64,000 nt of DNA from Ephydatia muelleri (taxonomy: Eukaryota > Porifera > Demospongiae > Spongillida > Spongillidae), in the NCBI GenBank assembly GCA_013339895.1, contig JABACO010000002.1, positions 17,573,927-17,637,926 on the forward strand, in the 5' to 3' direction. The notes beneath the pieces were generated by a model, which was not told the DNA's origin, did no database searches, and was given only the letters and a program-made list of their open reading frames with translations. Shown here one piece after another: positions 55,201-64,000 of this stretch. A program made the position numbers and the translations under genes. Position 1 is the stretch's first letter; each line of letters opens with the position of its first letter.

Positions 55201-55860
55201 CACATGGCTCTACTACTACCACCCTAGATGCAGACCTATGTACTGTCGTCATCTTTACAGGCAAATACATCTGACTGTTTGGTGGAACCGTTACCTTTTC
55301 ACTCAATGTAACAAAGCATACAGGAGTATTATCAGAGATAAAAATAGATATATTATCTCTGGTATAATGCTCATGCAGTACATACAGATAATACGAAATG
55401 TACAAGCCCTACCTCTGTGAACATAATCTTCTGTTAGAGATCTAACACACAGCAATGACGCATCAAACATCCGAACCAAGAAGACACTCCTGGTGTAGTT
55501 TTTTGCCACCAATACTACATGGTCTTTTGACAGTGGCCCACGCTATCTGGAGAGTGCATTGTCCAGTGATAATTAGCTTCCATCCATTTGCAGCCACAAC
55601 CGTATGTACTGGTGCCTCCAATTGAACAGCACCTCACGCTTTAGCCTCCATCCATAGTTTCCATACGTCTGGCTATACCGCAGAACTGACCGGGTATTGA
55701 CTAATATGTCCGTAACACGACCTTCAATGGAACCCTTAATCATTCATGTGGAACTTACAGCTACTGAATCCATTGAACTCTTCGTCTTCTCCTATTGTCC
55801 GCGCCCGGGCCATTCGAGCTGCCTCTTTAGCTGTTGCATGAGTTTTTTTTTCTTCTTTTT
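52246..55860 (-). mobile_element. degraded Gypsy element in intron 1 of copy B
   Basis: Same insertion as 15792-20173. 3' LTR about 52246-52314; integrase tail GPYVYRIAD (about 52595-52777); integrase core with HRTSHHATTKSTPFELM (52872-53369); a tandem array from RNase H (53506-53995); RT lead-in with PWASPILLVKKKDSS (54540-54980); protease-side region (55079-55405); and broken gag/protease to about 55840. It retains the RNase H/RT interval deleted in copy A, but has lost gag and the 5' LTR through a deletion ending near 55860. Confidence 0.85.
53506..53995 (-). repeat. 60-bp tandem array derived from RNase H coding sequence
   Basis: Eight 60-bp copies plus a partial one, containing CTTTCTGACCTGCTTAACGC. 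On the minus strand each unit reads EWVLGYASRALSRSERSAT, the RNase H motif (YASRALS-x-SER) of Gypsy elements. Amplification happened inside the dead element. Absent from copy A, where this interval is deleted. Confidence 0.93.
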
Positions 55861-56644
55861 TTTTCTGTTGCATTTGACACAAACTTGTGCCAAGGCTATC
55901 TTTAAAAAAAGCTAGCAGAACTGCAGGATTTTGTTGTGGAGACTAGCACAGTACAGGCTGGAGCTGCTTAGAAAACTGCGATTGTTCAAATAATAGACAC
56001 TAAAGCTTGAGGACAATATTAAAGTAGATGTATTACAGTACCTCTCACCCTATTGCATCATCATCATGGTGTTAATCTGATTGAGCAGTGCAGTTCACAT
56101 GGGAGAGTTATGTAATCAGAGAAGTTCTTTGTCCCTTTCTCTACGCCTAGTAGGACTAGCCTCACGTTTGCCTGTCATGGTACCTTGTGTATAATGTGCT
56201 GCAAACTGAATAAAACAGGTTTTCATGCCCATTACAGCTGTCATGTGTTATTTCTGGCTATGTTTGGATAACATTAATTAAAACAATTTGAGATTTAAAT
56301 ATTTGTGTGAGGTCTCATCCTTAATTTATAGTGAGCAAATGTTGTGGTCCAATAGATAATTATTTCATGTGCACTTTGTACCTTCCAGGAGATTCTAGTA
56401 ATCTACAAGTGTTTTCACTCATGTGTTTTACGTGTGTGTTAACTGTATTCCGTTCATGTGTGTTCGTTTTGCCGTGGTCTCTATCTAGTTTCCAATTGTA
56501 CGTGTGTTATTCAGAAACTCGACATGAAGCATATGTCTGACGATTTATGTGTGTACCATCTAGACAAGTTTCAAACACAGCAGTGCAGTCAATGATATTT
56601 CAATGTGTTGTCACACTACTATTGTGTTGTTGATATCTCTGCAG
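55861..56644 (+). other. end of intron 1, copy B
   Basis: Begins with T-rich sequence at a deletion junction, then the 3' end of the plus-strand Gypsy fragment shared with copy A (about 55863-56050), then intron matching 21340-21932. Ends GATATCTCTGCAG. Confidence 0.6.
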
Positions 56645-56938
56645 GGCCAAAAGGAGTTTACGATATCACAGATCACATTGAACCTTGGTATGACATTGGA
56701 TTTTACCTTGGGGTGAAGATACCATACCTGGAGGACTTGAAGGGCCTGCCTTCAGGTCAGATGAGCAGGATCATGAGGTGGTGGCTAGGTGGGGATAGGC
56801 ACATGTTTGACTACTTCATGGAGCCATGTTGGCAGACATTGGTGAAGGCCATAGCACACCCTGCTGGAGGGGACAACATTCCTTTGGCTGAAGAGATTGC
56901 ATTATCTCACCTAGCCCCCACAGATATGAAGTTCATCG
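56645..56938 (+). CDS. Death-domain exon 1, copy B
   Basis: 294 nt, phase 1-1. Differs from copy A by a few residues (GPKGVYD, EDLKGLPSG, TDMKFIG). Same Death-fold helices. The low divergence compared with intron 1 suggests constraint. Confidence 0.75.
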
Positions 56939-57256
56939 GTTAGTTGTGTGTTTGTGCAGTACTGGCCATTATAAAGACAGAAAGCAATAGTATAGAAGTA
57001 CTTCAGGCAACATATCTGCACATTTTGAAACAGCAAGTACCTAACCAAGAGATCATCCTTATCACAAGGCAGCCATTGTTGTCTTTTAAGTATCATTATC
57101 AAATGACTTGATTGCATGTACTTAGCCACGCATACATCTATACAATTAGAGCCATCATGTGGTAGCCAAATCTATAGTCTTTAATTGAGTCCAGTGAATT
57201 AGTATTTATATTTATTGTGACTGTATAGAGTAACTGTTGTTATTATGCTATTCTAG

Positions 57257-57544
57257 GTGTGCAGTACTCCAGTACAGTTTGTGATGAGATCACTCCACTT
57301 CTCGAGAAGTGGTATGATCTTGGGGTTAAATTGCAAATTGACAGAAAGGTTCTCGATGGTATAAAAACACATAAAAATTCTGCATCACTGTTGAACCACG
57401 TGGTGATGGAGTGGCTGAAGTTGAACTCCAGTTTGAGCTGTCTCCCCACCTGGAATCACCTGATTAAGGCCATTGCCCTTATGGATGAAGAAGAGGCCGA
57501 AGTATTGCAGCAGTCCCATCCTGTAACAAGAGACATTATCAGAG
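57257..57544 (+). CDS. Death-domain exon 2, copy B
   Basis: 288 nt, phase 1-1 (acceptor TATTCTAG, donor CAGAG/GTATGT). Differs from copy A at the loop KTHKNSASLLNHVV and has one fewer Glu in the charged end. Death-like helices as in copy A. Confidence 0.72.
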
Positions 57545-58155
57545 GTATGTAGCACATAATTGGGACAATGTGTATAGATGTACATATGAATGTTTGAGTG
57601 CAAGAGGTACACATATGTGATGATACGCATGAAGTTTTCAAATTGTATTCTTGATACAATGTATGCTAATTAGAAAGCAAGCTAGACATCTTTATCATTT
57701 TACTTTATAAGAATAAAAATTGTCCATACCACATAATAAATAAGCATGAAATGGTAGCAATTGGATAGGTCATAATTAGAACCATATACCTGATTTTATA
57801 TTAAATATGCAGAATTATTGTATGTTGCATAAACGTGTTCTAGTATTTGAAATATTAGTAGGCTTAACAGAATGCTGGGGTTGATGATAATACTATGAAA
57901 ACTCTACATGGTTTCTTTTAAACTGTCATTAATTATAATACAAAGCATTAATAAAACACATAAAGCACCAAATGAAGTCATATATAGGTCATAACACTGA
58001 TAGTACTTTACCTTTCGACATTATTAAATGTCGAATATTCACATGCCATTCCACCTGTAATTAAAAAATCTTCACTGAGAAGTTGTGGTCCAAGGGGTTG
58101 TGATGGAGTGTTAGAAGTGAGAACCTTACTGATTTTCACGTGTATTATATTTCAG

Positions 58156-58182
58156 GAAATACTGTGAGCACCATAATGTTAG
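58156..58182 (+). CDS. 27-nt microexon, copy B
   Basis: Same size, phase and flanking splice sites as 26119-26145; encodes NTVSTIML. Confidence 0.55.
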
Positions 58183-58216
58183 GTGAGTTGGTTTATAGAG
58201 AATCTTTTGCTATCAG

Positions 58217-58534
58217 ATACATTGTTTAATTATATTATTCATGGAACAGATGTGGAGAACTCACTCATTGAGGTGGTTGATTCCATAGCAGAGCTGAAGG
58301 ACCAATGGCAAGCTCTTGGCCTGGCTCTGAAGCTGGACCCATCAGTGGTAAAGGAGGTATCTGGCTCCACCCCCAAGGACTGCCTGCACAAGGTGGTAAC
58401 TCTATGGCTCAGACATGATAAGGTTATACCTTCATGGCAAGAACTGGTGGACTGCCTCCTTCATCATCTGTGGGGAGACAACTCATCCATTATCAAGAAG
58501 ATTATTATGGAACACCCACACAATACTGCACCCA
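58217..58534 (+). CDS. Death-domain exon 3, copy B
   Basis: 318 nt, phase 1-1, with three more codons (IIH region) than copy A just after the acceptor. The preceding intron is 34 nt with this acceptor, or 67 nt if the alternative acceptor at 58249 is used, in which case the extra codons are intronic. Otherwise the same Death fold. Confidence 0.68.
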
Positions 58535-59646
58535 GTAAGTCATGTAGTTATCTAAATGGATAATGTTGTTGTCCTGGATAATATACAGTTGTCTAGGTGC
58601 TTAATTTCTTATAAAACTGAATATGATCTTTTTTCATTACATTAAACCTTCACCTGACCTTTACCCAGCACACGGTTATGACCTTGTCTCTTCAAGGAGT
58701 TGTAAGACGCTGGATTTTTAATTAGCCATACATTTCAATGCAAGCATTACATTTGTATTGCGTGTACAATAATGTATGTGCTAGGTCCCATGCATTGTGT
58801 GGAAATAATCCCATATACATGTATCTAGTACCCACGCCATTTTTATTTTAAGTAAATTTGTCCCATGCAACCAGTAGTCCAACACTCTATGTACTGCATT
58901 GTTCCGCTATTTGCAAAGAGGTATTGGACTGTGGGCAGGGAGGAAAATAGAATGTATGTCACCCAATCCTAGCACACAGCTCACCTGATTCAAATGCCTC
59001 TGAATGATTGCCCTTGAACAGCATTGGTGCAATGGGCAGATGGGGGGAGGGGCTCCATGGTCAGGGAATACAATGCTGCAAGCCTCTCTCCATGGCCATG
59101 ACCGTATCCTGGTTTGACAGGGCAGTCAATATGCAGTAACACCTGTGCAGAGCCCACTGTGTTGCTCGTATAACACTGTGCAGTATATTGCACATACAAT
59201 GAATGGTGCACAAACCTCCGCAATTTACAAGCAAGCTACCTACACCCAAGTAATGGCATTAACCAGCATTTTAATATAAACTAGTATTAAAGGTCAGACA
59301 TCCTCATGGTAAATGTTTATTGTTGCATATTCAAGGATTTAGATAATTTATGCGCTCAGAAACAAACAGATCTACATATGGGATCGAAAAAGGAAAGAAA
59401 TGCATGTTTTCCAGATTTTTTTATTCTAGAAGTCTGAAATGTCCTCTACACATTGCTTCTTACGCATTGAGAATCGGGGTATCTGTCATAGAGTTGTTAG
59501 GCTCTGAAGTTTTAATTAGCTATGCTTTTCAAATGATGCGTTACATTTCTATTGTGCATACTGGTTATTTTGTTAGATCCCTTTTCGCAGATACAATCCA
59601 ATACATTTTTGTAATGGTATGGTTTGAATTGTTTTATTACCTTTAG
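58535..59646 (+). other. intron 5, copy B, with a 207-bp insertion
   Basis: Aligns with the copy A intron except for about 58965-59171, which copy A lacks. The insert is GC-richer than its surroundings, with no recognised terminal structure. Confidence 0.6.
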
Positions 59647-60276
59647 TGATTTTGGAAGAACAGAAAGAACAGAACAAGAGGCTAAATGATGAGGCCAAGA
59701 GGCTGTACGATGAAGCCATGAAGAAGGGGTATGCTGAATGTTCAACAATCAAATGTCTCATTCATGGATCAGCTGGAGTGGGCAAAACACATGTCAAACA
59801 TCTCCTCCTCAAAATGCCTCCTCCTGAGCTTAGGACCAGTACAGGGGTTGCTGATAACCCTGTCCGTGCTGTGACTGTGTCTGCAGTGGGTGTGTCCAAG
59901 CAAGATGAGGATGACTGGTATATCCTTGATGGGGACTATGACCTCATGCGTACAGTGAGCCAGATGATCAAAGGATACGTCCTACCACTTCCCAAGGATG
60001 CTCCACGTGAGGTACAACCAATGAGCCATTCTAGTGATCCAGGACCCTCAAGGTCCTCATCAGATGGATATGAGGATGTGCTCATGTCATCTCCTCCAGT
60101 CACCAGTAACGACACACATGGTGTGATGGTACTGGCATCAGATGAACAACACATTCACACAGCAGACACCCAATCTAGAGTTAGGGCTTCTGCTCCTGGT
60201 TCAATTCAGTCAGACAACACCACAAGCCAAATAACTGTGGAGGAAAGCTTTATCAGTATCGTTAACCAGCTATCAG
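59647..60276 (+). CDS. coiled-coil and P-loop (ROC G1) exon, copy B
   Basis: 630 nt, phase 1-1. HGSAGVGKTHVK (Walker A/G1) is unchanged from copy A; substitutions concentrate in the Ser/Pro-rich segment (DAPREVQPMSHSSDPGPSRS, then DTHGVMVLAS). This pattern, with the nucleotide-binding part fixed and the linker free, supports a working GTPase domain. Confidence 0.8.
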
Positions 60277-60466
60277 GTGAGTTTGAGGCGATGGATTGAG
60301 TTAGTGGCACAAATAGCAGCCAATATCTAATTGGGGAAAGTAAAAGATGTTCCAGCCTTTGTGCACTGTGTATTGCAGTGCGATACATTCTTATGGCATG
60401 CTTCTCCTTTATCAAATGGAGTGTGATCTCCTTGGCACATGATCTTATATTTATGTTTCTCAATAG

Positions 60467-62005
60467 GTAATAAGGAACACTTAAAAATGAAATGGATCCA
60501 CCTAATAGACAGTGGGGGTCAGCCACAGTTCCACCATCTCCTACCATTCTTTGTCTCTAACCTCTCTATGGTGCTGTTTGTCCTCAAACTTTCAGAACAG
60601 TTTGATCAGAAACGTGAAATAGCATGCTATGGAACTGATGGTGAGATGATTGGAGTATCATTTGAATCATGTTTATCACATCAAGAAGTAATGACACGTT
60701 TCTTGAAGGCATTTCAGTTCAGTTCAGAGTGCCCTCAAGTTGTTGTAATAGGGACTCATAAGGACCGTGAAGGTAAGTGTGGTCAATCCAATGAATCCAG
60801 AGAAGTGAAGAACCGAAAAGTGAAAGAATGTCTGCAATTAAATAAGAAGTGCATACCATTTTATGTGGGGCAAGACATGGCAGAGGTGATTTTTGGTGTC
60901 AACTCTCAAATTCCTGATCGTAAAGATAGAGCTGTTGCAAGGGTTTTACGCACAAAGATATCAGAGCTGTCTCCAACACCCGAGAATGTGCCCATTGCCT
61001 GGTTTGGATTGGAGGTATTACTGCATGACCTGGCCCACAGAAAGAAGAGAGAAGTACTCAGTTTGTTGGAGTGCAAGCAAACCGCTGAGCGTGTACAACT
61101 AAAGGATGCAGCTTTCACTGCAGCTCTGAACCACTTCATGCAGTGTAATATCCTTCTCTTTTACCCAGATGTCCTTCCAGATGTGGTATTTTGTAACCCT
61201 CAAGTTCTCCTGAGCATCATTACTGAGCTGGTGCAACACTGTTATAAATTACTGAAACAGCCTGATCCAACTAAACCAATCAGTGGCCACTGGGAAAGGT
61301 TCAAAGATTATGCTTACCTCACTCAGAAGTTACTAGATGAATTTCCTGGACACTACTATGATGGTGTGTTCTCGTCTTCTGATGTTCTCAAGCTATTCAC
61401 CAGTCGTTCTATAGTAGCTGCAGTGGGTAATGGAGAATATTTGATGCCTGCCCTTCTTCCTGAATGTTGCCTTAAAGACATTCAATCAGATCTGCAGTCA
61501 GGTGATCCCCTTCTGATTCGATTCAAGGAAGGATGTTATCCCAATGGAGTCTTTTGCTTTCTTGTGGCCTATCTGCTCAATCATTCAAAGTGGACTGTGT
61601 GCATGAAAGACGGAAAACCCAAATGTCTGTACAGCAATTCAGTTGCCTTTTCAGCTTCAGAAATCCCTGCTACAATAACCATAACGGATACCCTCACTCA
61701 TTTTGCATTGCACGTTGTATTGCCACCTCATGGTGGTCCATCTCTATACTCCAATATACGATCAGCTATTCACAAAGGGATCATGAGTGCGTGTAAACAC
61801 CTTGGCTACCAGTGTGCAGAGGAGGACATTATAGATGCTGTGTACTGTAATCATGGTGGCTGTGTAGGAGGGGAGAGGCACCATGCTTCGATCAAGGTGA
61901 CAGAGCTTGGATCCTGGACAATATGTTGTAAAGATGAAGCCCGAATGACACCAATCAACCACCCATGGGCTACTGCAGCTTCTGTTCCTTGCTGCAAAGA
62001 TCTTG
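60467..62005 (+). CDS. ROC G3/G4 and COR exon, copy B
   Basis: 1,539 nt, phase 1-1. WIHLIDSGGQPQFHHLL (G3) and VVVIGTHKDRE (G4) are identical to copy A; the COR region is nearly so. The last ~40 residues diverge most (KVTELGSWTICCKDEARMTP against the copy A GKDNDFWARCCNDESRIKK). One codon longer than A (LPPHGG against LPQGG). Confidence 0.82.
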
Positions 62006-62354
62006 GTAAGGCAATGAGTGTTTACGTTATACTGTTGACGTAGGGGCATGAAAACAAATTTTTATAAACGATGCATTTATAAATCCTTCCCTCACTAATG
62101 GTTTGATCCATCCCAAACAGATTTATTTTTTACAATTGGTATCAGTTTTACATGTGCATTGCAGCCCTTCTCCCTCCCCCTCATCAAATGATGGGTATGT
62201 TAGATGTACAAGAGTATCAGGTTGATTGATTTGTTTAGGATGGGAGTATCAAGTGATGTGTGTGTCATGGTTAGGGTATAGAAGTATCAGGTGGTGGGTT
62301 TCTATACATGAACTCCTGCACTCCTTAGCCACTACTGCCACCATTTCCTCACAG

Positions 62355-62620
62355 AATGCACCAGAGGCCACCTCTTGGATATCGCTATGTGTGATTTTGA
62401 TTGGAAGCGAGTTGGGCGGCGCCTACTTGAGTCTGAACAAAACATCACAGACATTTGTCGTGACGAACCAGATGAACCAAACAGGAGAGAGGCAATGTTG
62501 ATGATGTGGCAAAGTCAGAAGGGATCATCAGCCACTTACAGTGTTCTGGCTGAGACATTTGAAAAATTAGGATACAGCAAAATAGTTCAGAGGTTGAAGG
62601 AGATGGAGGAAAAGAAGTGA
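62355..62620 (+). CDS. C-terminal Death-domain exon, copy B
   Basis: Acceptor TTCCTCACAG; stop TGA at 62618-62620. Encodes FDWKRVGRRLLESEQNITDI, REAMLMMWQSQKGSS and TFEKLGYSKIVQRLKEMEEKK. Death domain as in copy A, one residue shorter in the SEQN loop. Confidence 0.85.
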
Positions 62621-62984
62621 TGTTAGTGGTGATCATAGTACTGAGTAGGTGTTGTAACCATTTGTGTAGGTATCATTAAGAAAACTATAGCAGTGTGTTG
62701 TGACAAGAAAAGATAGGTGTGTTGGATTTTGCAATGTAATGGACATTATTTTGAACTGTTTTTGGCCACTTTTAAGACTGATGATCTGAAATTCCTTACA
62801 ATGGGAATGATTAAATAGTTCTATATGAAATTCATGCACATGCGAACACAAGAAAAATGTCATTACATTTATTTGACTTGCACTATTGCTATAAAACAAG
62901 ATTCCACAAATTGGTGCAAAAATGCAGGCTGGATACAAAGATTCTATAACCTGTAACCACACACTCCATTACACTGCAGGAGGT
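62621..62984 (+). other. 3' flank of copy B
   Basis: Matches the copy A flank to about 62975, then joins the 36-bp minisatellite directly. No AATAAA hexamer was obvious. Confidence 0.5.
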
Positions 62985-64000
62985 GTGTAGGGGAGCATGT
63001 GGGGGATGGTGGAGGAGGGTGTAGGGAGCATGTTGTGAGGGTGGGGATGTGTGGAGGAGGGGTGTAGGGGAGCATGTGTTGGGGATGGTGAGGAGGGTGT
63101 AGGTGAGCATGTGCTGGGGATGGTGGAGGAGGGTGTAGGGGAGGATGTGCTGGGGATGGTGGAGGAGGGTGTAGGGAGCATGTGTGGGGATGGTGGAGGG
63201 GTGTAGGGGAGGATGTGCTGGGGATGGAGGGAGGGTGTAGGGAGCATGTGCTGGGGATGGTGGAGGAGGGTGTAGGGAGATGTGTTGGGGATGGTGAGGG
63301 AGGGTGTGGTGAGCATGTGCTGGGGAGGGTGGATGAGGGTGTAGCGGGATAGGATGGGATGGGGATGAGGGGAGGGAGGGCAGGGTGTGGGGGAGATGTG
63401 CTGGGGATGGTGGGGAGGTCGGTAGGGGGTGTGAGGACAAGTGGGCTGGGGATGGTGGAGGAGGGTGTAGGGAGCATGTGCTGGGGATGGTGGAGGTGTA
63501 GGGAGCATGTGCTGGGGATGGTGGAGGAGGGTGTAGGGAGCATGTGCTGGGATGGTGGAGGAGGGTGTAGGGGAGCATGTGCTGGGGATGGTGGTGGAGG
63601 GTGTAGGGAAGGATGTGCTGGGGATGGTGGAGGAGGGTGTAGGGGAGGATGTGCTGGAGATGGTGGAGGAGGGTTAGGGGAGCATGTGCTGGAGATGGTG
63701 GAGGAGGGTGTAGGGAAGCATGTGCTGGGGGTGGTGGAGGAGGGTGTAGGGGAGCATGTGCTGGGGATGGTGGGGGAGGGTGTAGGGGAACATGTGCTGG
63801 GGATGGTGGAGGAGGGTGTAGGGAGCATGTGCTGGGGATGGTGGAGGAGGGTGTAGGGGAGCATGTGCTGGGGATGGTGGAGGAGGGTGTAGGGGAGGAT
63901 GTGCTGGGGATGGTGAAGGAGGGTGTAGGGGAGGATGTGCTGGGGATGGTGGAGGAGGGTGTAGGGGAGCATGTGTTGGGGATGGTGAGGGAGGGTGTAG
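62985..64000. repeat. 36-bp minisatellite after copy B, reaching the window end
   Basis: About 30 copies of the same unit as 31315-31850 (GGGGATGGTGGAGGAGGGTG ... GAGCATGTGCT), with more length variants (missing G, GGAGATGTG). Continues past the window. Open frames on both strands are artefacts. Confidence 0.95.

Larger units (their letters stand above)
49212..62620 (+). other. gene copy B: ANK array-DD-DD-DD-ROC-COR-DD (predicted spliced gene)
   Basis: Predicted exons: 49212-51456, 56645-56938, 57257-57544, 58156-58182, 58217-58534, 59647-60276, 60467-62005, 62355-62620. All junctions are phase 1 and all exons are open, giving 1,868 residues. The gene parallels copy A exon by exon, including a Gypsy remnant in intron 1. 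Being open throughout, it is the better model for the family's product. Confidence 0.72.

Noticed and set aside
62944-63972. A 342-codon minus-strand frame rich in Pro, Ser and His
   Set aside because: Translation of the same 36-bp minisatellite; frame overlaps with others and lacks any domain.

Overview
This is eukaryotic, almost certainly metazoan, DNA: spliced genes, Ty3/Gypsy and LINE-like retroelements, fold-back elements, (CA)n microsatellites and many minisatellites. The combination of ankyrin, Death-domain and ROC-COR modules with this repeat content suggests a basal marine invertebrate. A sponge is my best guess, but nothing in the window proves it.

Layout. 1-2.5 kb: a dispersed repeat, a Harbinger-like MITE, two minisatellites and the 3' end of a LINE-like element. 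2.5-8.6 kb: a young Ty3/Gypsy retrotransposon on the minus strand, with 141-bp LTRs that read as identical and a CATG target duplication. 8.7-30.4 kb: gene copy A (+), a predicted eight-exon gene with a giant ankyrin exon, three Death-domain exons plus a 27-nt microexon, a P-loop exon, a ROC/COR exon and a C-terminal Death-domain exon. Its introns hold a Gypsy remnant, a LINE-like insertion, a second Gypsy fragment and a 2.7-kb Helitron-like cargo element. 31.3-31.85 kb: a 36-bp minisatellite. 32.8-35.3 kb: fold-back and MITE elements. 35.9-46.1 kb (-): a GBF1-like ARF-GEF (DCB/HUS, Sec7, start of HDS1), broken by apparent frameshifts and ending at an in-frame stop near HDS1; its introns are full of tandem repeats. 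46.1-48.2 kb: more mobile-element remnants. 48.9-62.6 kb: gene copy B (+), a paralogue of A with the same exon order. 63-64 kb: the same 36-bp minisatellite, running off the window.

Copies A and B form a direct segmental duplication covering promoter-proximal sequence, all exons, an intronic Gypsy remnant and flanking DNA, and the GBF1-like gene lies between them. All coding exons are symmetric phase 1-1, so the ankyrin exon joins the Death-domain exons in frame and one long product is predicted: ANK array, DD, DD, DD, coiled coil and P-loop, ROC-COR, DD. This resembles the non-kinase part of DAPK, or an NLR-like multidomain sensor. Copy B (predicted 1,868 aa) is open throughout. Copy A has 25 ankyrin double units against 10 in B, and seven single-base indels in the array.

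Several breaks (G-tracts in A, three GBF1 exons) lie in or near homopolymers or short repeats, so sequencing error must be excluded before calling any of these pseudogenes. Exon limits come from reading open frames, GT/AG sites and the A/B comparison by eye. No database search was run.
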